From Halichondria panicea (lineage: Eukaryota > Porifera > Demospongiae > Suberitida > Halichondriidae), in NCBI RefSeq assembly GCF_963675165.1, contig NC_087377.1, positions 10,836,632 to 10,900,631 on the forward strand: 64,000 bases of DNA, read 5' to 3'. The translations under genes and the position numbers were made by a program. Each line of letters starts with the position of its first letter. Within the stretch, counting starts at the first letter, position 1. Positions 57,036-64,000 of the stretch are shown one piece after another. The notes beneath the pieces were generated by a model, which was not told where the DNA came from, made no database searches, and was given only the letters and a program-made list of their open reading frames with translations.

Positions 57036-57517
57036 TAGATTCTTATGAGCGCACGTGATAAAACCTGACGGTAGATGACGCGCGTCCAACCTCCTCTGCT
57101 ACAGCCAAAAATCCACGGGGCGTGTCAGGTCCGTTACATGTCTGTTACAGGACGTTGTGAACTTCCTGATACGGGACCGTTGGATATATACACTACTAAA
57201 CAGGCCGTTCTAACAGGCCATTCTATCAGGTGCTTTACAGGCCGTTCTACAGGTGCTTTACAGGCTGTTGTGTTACCTATCATGCTATCATGATCATATT
57301 CAGCTACTGAATTGAGAAAACAATTGGCACACTTGAGATCTTTGAAGCGGTAATGACAATATAGATATAATAGGAAAAACTAAATAGAACTCATGCAGTA
57401 TTGCTAATGCATAATGGTAATCGTGTTGTACTGAGAAGTACTGTCAGTGTTTATCTCTTCCCTTTTTTTTTTTGTGACTGAAGCTGTGGTATAGTGATGG
57501 TGCAATTCTTGTTGCAG

Positions 57518-58674
57518 TCATGTACAATTGATTAGGCAATTAGGGTGAATCTTTATTAAGTGATTGGTTGTCTCCACCAGCTCAACATTTTGCTCGCTCA
57601 TTTGTTCCACTTCCTTGTAGGGCAGCACCACCGCTACCTGCATGTCGTCAGGAAACTTCAAAAGGGTTGTTAGTAGTCCATATGCAATCTGTAATGAGGA
57701 GACTGATGACAATGCAATAGTTAGTTGTGTTTTACCTTGTTACCATTTTCTCTTCTGTATAGTCCACGCTTTCTCCCAAGCTTCCCAACTTTCCGTTTAG
57801 GTAAACTGATTTGTATAACAGCATCGGGGTGTCTCTGTTTACACCTATATGAAGAAGACATAGCCAGCCATTCTTAGTTCTCCAAGTGTTGTTTCCCCTT
57901 TCGGTAAACTGAACGTCACTTCTTTCAATGGTACTGCCTTAGACTGTTCCTGTAATAAAAATAATGTGCATTGAGCAATAGTACTGTATATACACTGTAC
58001 CTTCCTCAGAGTTCCATGCTGGTAGATCTCCTTGGAAGAGTTGAGTGTGTGAGGGTGAATATTGAAGCATACTGCCACACTTCTTGAGAGGTGAGTAGAT
58101 GGACTAAGTGTGTGGGGAAAATAATCCTAATTGATTTTATACTTAGGCCACATAACCCAGGCATATTCTATCAAAAATCGAAGATGGGTGGAGACTTTTT
58201 TTCTTGGTAGGGCAAAAACTTCCGGCCACAACTTGGCCACTCCTCCTTACATGTCAGGAAAAGTACATACAAAGTAGAAAAAGGAAAGGCACCATGTGAA
58301 GAGATGGTAATTATAAACATGGCCATATTAAAGCAAATAAAAGGATCCATGCATGTGGGGTAAAAAAATTTAAGCGGGAGGGCCTGAGAAACAAGTCATT
58401 AACTTTGTGTGGCCTTATGCCCAATAAAACTAAAAGGTCCAGCTGTAGTGTATAAAGAGTACAAGTACATCATTATTATACTTTAAATGAATGCGTTATT
58501 TAGTCTGTTATACAATGTACCTTACTGTAGCGTCTTTTGGTGCTACACTCTTGTTAAGTAGGAAGTAGAGTTGCTCCATCACTGCAAATCTCTTGGCAAT
58601 GTCACGACTCGATGACTGCCGATTGGTGTGCAGGTTGTTGAGCTTTAATGGGGGTTTTCTCTTGCATACTTTCT
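57518..58674 (-). CDS. unrecognised multi-exon gene or gene remnant
   Basis: On the minus strand, 58674-58526 is a clean exon (CAG|AGAAAG acceptor, ACA|GTAAGG donor) encoding SSRDIAKRFAVMEQLYFLLN. Further exon-like blocks at about 58107-58003, 57960-57737 and 57681-57518 have splice-like borders. More than one frame is open in the middle blocks (for example KEVTFSLPKGETTLGELRM or NTWRTKNGWLCLLHIGVNRD), and I could not join all blocks in one frame. Upstream coding-like blocks near 58860 (LGRQPYKGFPLKKCSDLAKE) and 58985 (QKRLSDMRIDERRK) may belong to it. No family was recognised. Confidence 0.35.
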
Positions 58675-58999
58675 CTGTGCAAAAATATTATAATTATAAT
58701 GATTGTTTCTTAAAACCCCTAAAGTCAAATAATGTATACTCACTAGCAGGGCTAAATTATGGGTGTATGCTGTCTCGATCTCTCGGTCCATGGGAGCCTT
58801 CAAAGTTCTCAGTCTCTTTGGCTAGGTCACTACATTTCTTCAGGGGAAATCCTTTGTAAGGTTGGCGACCTAGCACCTATATAAACCATGCTTTTGTGAC
58901 AACATAATATTTTTGCTAACAGAACATACCTTGCGCCTTTCATCGATACGCATGTCGCTCAACCTTTTTTGCACCATTTTAGAGTTATTGACAGTACCT

Positions 59000-60500
59000 C
59001 CGTGTCTGCCCTATCATCCATGTCCATACATACTCTCATTTGTGTCTAGTAATAATGTTTGTTATATCAATTCTGATTAATAACCTTGATGACTTCGTCT
59101 CCTATTTCTCTATACTTTCAGACATTAGGAATAGTTTAGCCAAATTCGAACTCAGAGAAACCTGCAATTATTGGATTATAATGTCAAGTTTTGAGAATGC
59201 TATCTATGTACTTACACCCCACGACGTGCTTTCCACGGCAAAAACATGTGAGTTTTTCGTTTTTAACGTGTCAATGGCCTTCCTGCTGTTTTGTTGTTCT
59301 TCTTGAACTTGTCTTAGTTAATTTCCTTTAATTCCTTCAGCACTTCCTATGTGTTAGTAAAACTTAAAAATACATTAATTTTTAGGAATTACTGTCAGAA
59401 TAGGATTGTGTGAGTGCTTGGTTGGGTGATTTGTGGAGGGTGCATTGCCCAGATGGTAAACCCCGCCGTTAACCAGTTTTGTTGTAAGAGCCAGTACCCT
59501 CTGTATTTAACAAACATGTTGTCGATTGTATTGTGCACATATAGTTTATACTTTCTTTCTGTCTTGAATGACTTTGCAAGCAATGTCAAAACTCATGCTT
59601 GTGCTTAATTCACACAGAGCTCTCTCAACTGTGGTGGCTTCGATTTTGGCAGGTTCCGAACCCACAAAGTAAATTAGTACCAACGTTTTCTTACATTACG
59701 AATGTATTGTGTGCATTTGAGAAGGATACTTTTGTCGCAATAAGCAATAATACTTACTTTCGTTCTTTTGTTTTGACTGTAGGTACGTCTGACGTCTTGA
59801 ATGGAGCAGCAAATACCTGGCAAATGAATATTAACTACTGTGTATTCTATCTATAATTTTTACTTAGATGTACTTGGAATGTTTGTATCCATATTCATTC
59901 GATTCATTAATGGTGTGGGTATGACAGCTGGAACTTGCCTCACCAAAAGTATGCACATGCTCAGTAATTATTATTATTAACGTGCCGTGTACAGGACGTG
60001 GTGGGTGCTACACCCTGATACAGGCCCGTATTTACAGGCTGTAAACAGGATGTAGCCCCACGTCCTGATACAGGTCTGTTCACGGGCCTGTAACGGCCCG
60101 TTTTAACCTACGGCCTGAAATGGACTAGTGGATTTTGGCTGTGTAGTTTAGCAAAGAACAAGAACTGTCTATAGATTTAGACCAGAATTGCTCACAGTAT
60201 AGGGACTAAATCGTTTTGCTTGCCTACTAGCTAGCTAACTGCAGCAAGATTCGGAAGAAAGGGAGTGCTCAGCAAGATAATCAGCTACACTAACCTGAGC
60301 TGAGTATAGTAAAGATCCAGAAAAAGGGGGGCATTTGCCCCCTTTCCTCCCCCTGGCTACGCCACTGCACACTGGTAACCATTACCAAGTAGTACAATCA
60401 GTGACATGTATGTGTAGAACTGTCCCGTTCACTGTTTAACACGTACGTATACGTACTCTCTGTGCGTCGGTTGCCCGTGGTTGTTACGTACAGGAGACTA
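59000..60500. other. intergenic stretch with GGCCTGTA-type repeats
   Basis: ACAGGCCCG, ACAGGCTGTAAACAGG and GGGCCTGTAACGGCCC cluster at 60025-60110. GTGGATTTTGGCTGTGTAG (about 60130) mirrors CTACAGCCAAAAATCCAC (about 57099). A GGGGGGCATTTGCCCCC hairpin lies near 60325. Open frames at 59040-59860 were not recognised. Confidence 0.4.
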
Positions 60501-60534
60501 AAAAATCAAAAATGGTTTACTGGCCCATGCACTA

Positions 60535-60705
60535 CCGTATAGCGGGTAATTTTCGTGGGGCAAAATATTCGTGGTTGGAGGTCTGACCACGAATATTTTA
60601 CCCACGAATGAAGCGACCTTGTCTACCTTTCTGCAGTGCAAGCGGCTACCACGAATATTGCTGAACCACGAATATTTTGTCCCCCGAAAATTACCCGCTA
60701 TACGG
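60535..60705. mobile_element. CCGTATAGCGGG-family MITE, intact
   Basis: CCGTATAGCGGGTAATTTTC opens it and AAAATTACCCGCTATACGG closes it. TA is duplicated at 60533-60534 and 60706-60707. It is 171 bp with internal ATTCGTGG/CCACGAAT pairs. This is the best-preserved member in the window. Confidence 0.92.
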
Positions 60706-61259
60706 TATTGCATGCCGAGCCTATAAGAGTATCTATTTGTGTCACTGAAAAGCGCGGTAAAAAAAGACTTTAAAGCTAACAAACACACAAACAAATAATC
60801 ATGGGCAGCCACCTTTTTCATTTCGTTATTACTTTTACTTAAACATTTTCTGTTGACTCCTCAATTCGGTAAGTGACAACGCAATTGACTGTGTGTGTTT
60901 ATCCTCTGCAGGTAATGATGCATGTGAGCGGGGTGTAGAGCTCTAGGGCGATCATTTCGTTTAATTATCTAAGTAACTTTTAATGGTGGCAGATGTCGCA
61001 GCTATAGCTACTGTAGTACATTCAATCGATCGATCGCAACATTATGTTGTGGCCAATAATTATAATACATTATATAAGACAATAAACATTATAAGACAAT
61101 ATAAACAACAATAAAATAATAAGAATTGTAAATGTTCACTTGACCGTGATATAATTATCTGTAAGGAAAGTAATAATTAATAATGCACATGCATGAAACA
61201 GATATTCACAAGAGCTAGACAGCTAGCTAACATTTACAGTCTTTTCGGGCCAGGGTACC

Positions 61260-61925
61260 GGTGGCAGCATTTGGGGTGGCCATGGCCCCCTTCCATGTCC
61301 TCCGCGGCCAGCTCCACGACGACGTCCACTGGCACCACCTCCACGCCCACGTCCCCTGGCCCTGCCTGCGCCTCTTCCTGCGGCCCGAGCCCTGGCGGTG
61401 AGCTGGAGGTCGTGGCAGTGGTGCAGGAGCTGCAGGAGGAGGCAGTATAGTCCTGCGGCTGGTGGTGGCAGAGGAGCTTGAGGTCGAGGCAGTGGTGCAG
61501 GAGCTGGAGCCAGTCCTGCGGCTGGTGGTGGCAGAGGAGCTGGAGGTCGAGGCAGTGCATGGTGCAGAAGCTGGAGCCAGTCCTGCGGCTGGTGGTGGCA
61601 GAGGAGCTGGAGGTCGAGGCAGTGGTGCAGAAGCTGGAGCCAATCCTGCAGCTGGTGGTGGCAGAGGAGCTGGAGGTCCGAGACAGTGGTGCAGAAGCTG
61701 GAGCCAGTCCTGCGGCTGGTAGTGGCAGAGGAGCTGGAGGTCGAGGCAGTGGTGCAGAAGCTGGAGCCAGTCCTGCATGCGGCTGGTGGTGGCAGAGGAG
61801 CTGGAGGTCGAGGCAGTGGTGCAGAAGCTGGAGCCAGTCCTGCGGCTGGTGGTGGCAGAGGAGTTGGAGGTCGAGGCAGTGGTGCAGAAGCTGGAGCCAG
61901 TCCTGCGGCTGGTGGTAGTGGGTTC
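61260..61925. repeat. 63-bp GC-rich minisatellite, Gly/Arg-rich on plus strand
   Basis: About eight units built on GGTGGTGGCAGAGGAGCTGG, AGGTCGAGGCAGTGGTGCAG and AAGCTGGAGCCAGTCCTGCG. One unit is 63 nt, or 21 codons. One plus frame reads GGGRGAGGRGSGAEAGASPA; the minus strand reads APLPRPPAPLPPPA. Short indels (near 61553, 61677 and 61775) shift the frame, so long open frames on both strands are a by-product of the lack of stops. The non-repetitive start (61265-61400) has an Arg/Gly-rich minus-strand reading (GRGRGGGASGRRRGAGRGG). It could derive from an RGG-type protein exon, but the coding strand cannot be decided. Confidence 0.75.
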
Positions 61926-62609
61926 ATTCTGTAACAGAGTTGTACAAAATGGTATGCAAGCACAGAGAAAAGAAGTCACCTCTTTCAATTCTCTTTCAAC
62001 TGTAATAAGCAATAATGAAGAATACTGCATGGGAACAGCTACATTGCTATGACAACTTCCCACGTTGCACATGCACATGTTCACAGGTACGTGCATGTCC
62101 AACAACTACTTATATATTATCTTTAACAAAAGATTACAGGACGATGACAAATTAATCAACGTCACATTTATCTTATCATTAATTAATGTACTATGTATTG
62201 AAAAAGAAAGGGAATCAAAACTAAAAAACATTTGCATTGTGAACGTTGCTATATAGGATTGCCAGGAAAAGAAAAGCGCGAAGAAACAATAAATTCGGTG
62301 AGTGCATAACTCCAATCCGTTACAACGTCATGAACATGTACAGCTGAGTGGCCTACTATTGATAAGGAATATTAGAATCAAAATACAGGTTGGTTAAAAT
62401 GCACAGTCATTGCAATACAATAGGAAATAAGGATTCAGACATAAACGTGACAGTTCTACATAAGAATACACCTTTGGACAGTGAAACAATGGTTTAAAAA
62501 TAATTCACTTTCTATACACTATTTGTGTTCCTTTCACTGATAAAAAATAACACAGTATACACAGTTGTTGTAGAAGTAGTTATCTTCTCGAAAGTGGGTC
62601 TGGTCAATA

Positions 62610-62890
62610 GGGTGATTTCCCTATCTGAATTTCATCTTACATTTACATGCATAGTGTTTGTGGTTTGTATATAATTATGTAACAGGAGAAGGTTACAGAA
62701 ATTACTTGTATCTATGGTAATTTTTGTACCTATATAATTATGGTTGTAACAATGTGAATTTGCCAAGTTATAGTCAAAACATTCAAACAATGTTGCTGTA
62801 CGTAGCAATTGCAGCTTGACGACTGGAGTGCTCCACCTGGCTGCCGATGCCTGCGTAATGTTGAGGCGAAACCTGTCGATCGAAGACGGT
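62610..62890. repeat. third copy of the 26580-26900 repeat
   Basis: It shares TTTCATCTTACATTTAC, ACAGGAGAAGGTTACAGAAA and GTGCTCCACCTGGCTG with 26590-26850. It ends just before the receptor fragment at 62925. Confidence 0.7.
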
Positions 62891-62924
62891 CTATGGCTTA
62901 GATAACAACAAGGGACCCTGAGAT

Positions 62925-63652
62925 GTGATCAAGAAACTACAGCAGGTGAATGCTATAGCTATACAAACGAAGGCCTATATATTTTACAAACTAAAGATAA
63001 ACATTAGTTTTGCTTGACTGAATGTGTTGCACTATACCGTATTCACCCAAATTACCGGGACATAAAAAAATAATTACGGCTTGCAGTGTCCCTTGGAATA
63101 GAGCAAGAAAAATTACGTTAAAGTCAAAGTGTCCCTTTAGGGTGTCCCGTAGTAATTAGAACCCCATTTAAGGTAAGTACACGGCCTCAATTCCAGGCCG
63201 AGGCTAGCTCTGCAGCTAAAATGTCTTTCGTGCAGTTTAGAAGCTGTGTACGCAGGTTCCATGCATGTCTACAAAGGTGTCTTCAACCGTTAGTGACATA
63301 TTACGGTGCCAGAGAGTAGAATCCAGAGAGTTTTGAGTCTCTATCGAGCTAACATGCTCTTTTTCGTTCTAATTAGATCGGGACGTCTAAAAATATTTAC
63401 ATTTCCTGTTGTTCCTTAATATACAATGAAAAAAATTACGTAAGTCCGAAGTGTCCCTTAGAATAGAGTGTCCCGGTAATTCGGGTGAATACGGTAGAAA
63501 ACAGTCTTTCTTTTGGAGTCTCAGTTGCTCTTGCTATTATTCTGACATTCCTGTTGACTCTGGCTCTGGGAATTTCCATTGGTGTTCTCATTGTACTGGC
63601 AGTAAACAAGTGCAGGAGGTCCGAGAATACAACGCTAGTAAAGCCCAACTGA
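62925..63652 (+). pseudogene. receptor copy 3: sushi end + TM exon, tail deleted, intron invaded
   Basis: 62925-62945 matches the end of the sushi exon of copy 2 (AAGGGACCCTGAGATGTGA) up to the same donor GCAG|GTGAATG. The next exon (63498-63652) encodes ENSLSFGVSVALAIILTFLL, then a membrane helix slightly longer than in copy 2 (GISIGVLIVLAVNKCRRS). It ends NTTLVKPN-stop. Relative to copy 2 the whole block from QTETEMM to NVAYE is missing in frame, removing both tyrosine motifs. A 458-bp MITE sits exactly at the intron/exon border. No Ig or FN3 exon precedes it here, so this is a 5'-truncated copy, although the exon itself is open. Confidence 0.7.
63037..63494. mobile_element. TA-target MITE inserted at a splice acceptor
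   Basis: CCGTATTCACCCAAATTACC opens it and GGTAATTCGGGTGAATACGG closes it (26-bp ends, one mismatch). TA is duplicated at 63035-63036 and 63495-63496. It is 458 bp. The target TA was part of the acceptor CTATAG in copies 1 and 2. Confidence 0.9.
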
Positions 63653-63826
63653 CCATTTATTTTATATAAACAAAAATGTATTAGCTACATATTATAGATC
63701 TAAATAATTATATTGCCTATCCAGAATATTTGCATTAATTTGCACTGTTTAGTTAATTAGTTAGGATATCATGTTTACTACACTTTTGTCTTTGGATCAC
63801 TTTATATTGTGTATATACCGACTTAA

Positions 63827-64000
63827 AATGAAAGTACCGTGGGTGCTGATGCCTCGATGAAGGTACCAAAACTATACACACAATTATTATAATTATCATG
63901 ATGAATATTTTTGCATACAAACTCAAGGAGTGGGTAATAATCGACCATGATTGTTATTAAAAACGATTGATGCCAAAACAAGTCTAAAATTAATGGCTGC
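63827..64000 (-). repeat. GCCTCGG-family copy, runs off the window
   Basis: It starts GAAAGTACCGTGGGTGCTGA and continues past the last base. It lies the same distance downstream of the receptor tail as the copy at 45366-45520, so the two flanks were probably duplicated together. Confidence 0.75.

Noticed and set aside
61223-62105. Minus-strand frames of 246 and 292 codons over the 63-bp repeats
   Set aside because: Pro/Ala- and Thr/Ser-rich readings are products of a stop-poor GC-rich repeat; the frame drifts between units.
1-64000. tRNA or rRNA genes
   Set aside because: No convincing tRNA A and B boxes with a foldable cloverleaf, and no rRNA-like segment, were seen by eye. A covariance-model scan was not possible.

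Overview
This window looks like nuclear DNA of a demosponge. Genes carry canonical GT-AG introns, many of them short, and the spaces between genes are AT-rich and packed with short terminal-inverted-repeat elements. Several protein types are ones I associate with sponge genomes: Ig/FN3/sushi receptors with short tyrosine tails, a beta-helix multi-pass membrane protein, a coiled-coil kinase, and a DELHLLLR-type transposon-like protein. The assignment rests on gene content only. There is no rRNA, tRNA or mitochondrial marker. No bacterial operon or CRISPR array was seen.

Layout. 1-2255: repeat remnants. 2256-7832: four apparently intact genes in two head-to-head pairs. The first pair is a 727-aa transposon-like protein with a 360-aa protein kinase. 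The second is a 232-aa chromodomain protein with a 125-aa MGNCC protein. 7900-13700: palindromes, a 935-bp direct duplication carrying one 132-bp exon in each copy, and a heptamer minisatellite. 14.4-20.4 kb: a transposon graveyard. It holds two endonuclease-domain fragments of a non-LTR retrotransposon (one split by two elements with 9-bp target duplications), a broken pogo-like transposase and a broken HIRAN/Ulp1-like gene. 21.8-22.6 kb: a broken kelch gene. 28.5-30.2 kb: a broken receptor copy. 33.1-34.4 kb: an intact three-exon death-effector-domain protein. 36-42 kb: nested fold-back elements and a partial gene. 43.3-45.2 kb: the best receptor copy. 46.8-50.7 kb: a 1318-codon single-exon membrane protein. 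51.6-62 kb: two coding-like minisatellites, two unrecognised partial genes and more inverted-repeat elements. 62.9-63.7 kb: a third receptor fragment, tail-less and invaded by a TA-target element.

Working together. There is no evidence of a single pathway. The intact genes lean toward signalling: a kinase, a death-effector adaptor with pYxxP and pYxN motifs, a receptor family with a paired-tyrosine tail, and a large surface receptor. This fits a sponge recognition or innate-signalling repertoire, but that is inference. The most notable points are the receptor family with and without its tyrosine tail, the element sitting on a splice acceptor, the nested insertions that leave the interrupted frame in register, and the near-perfect 220-bp fold-back.
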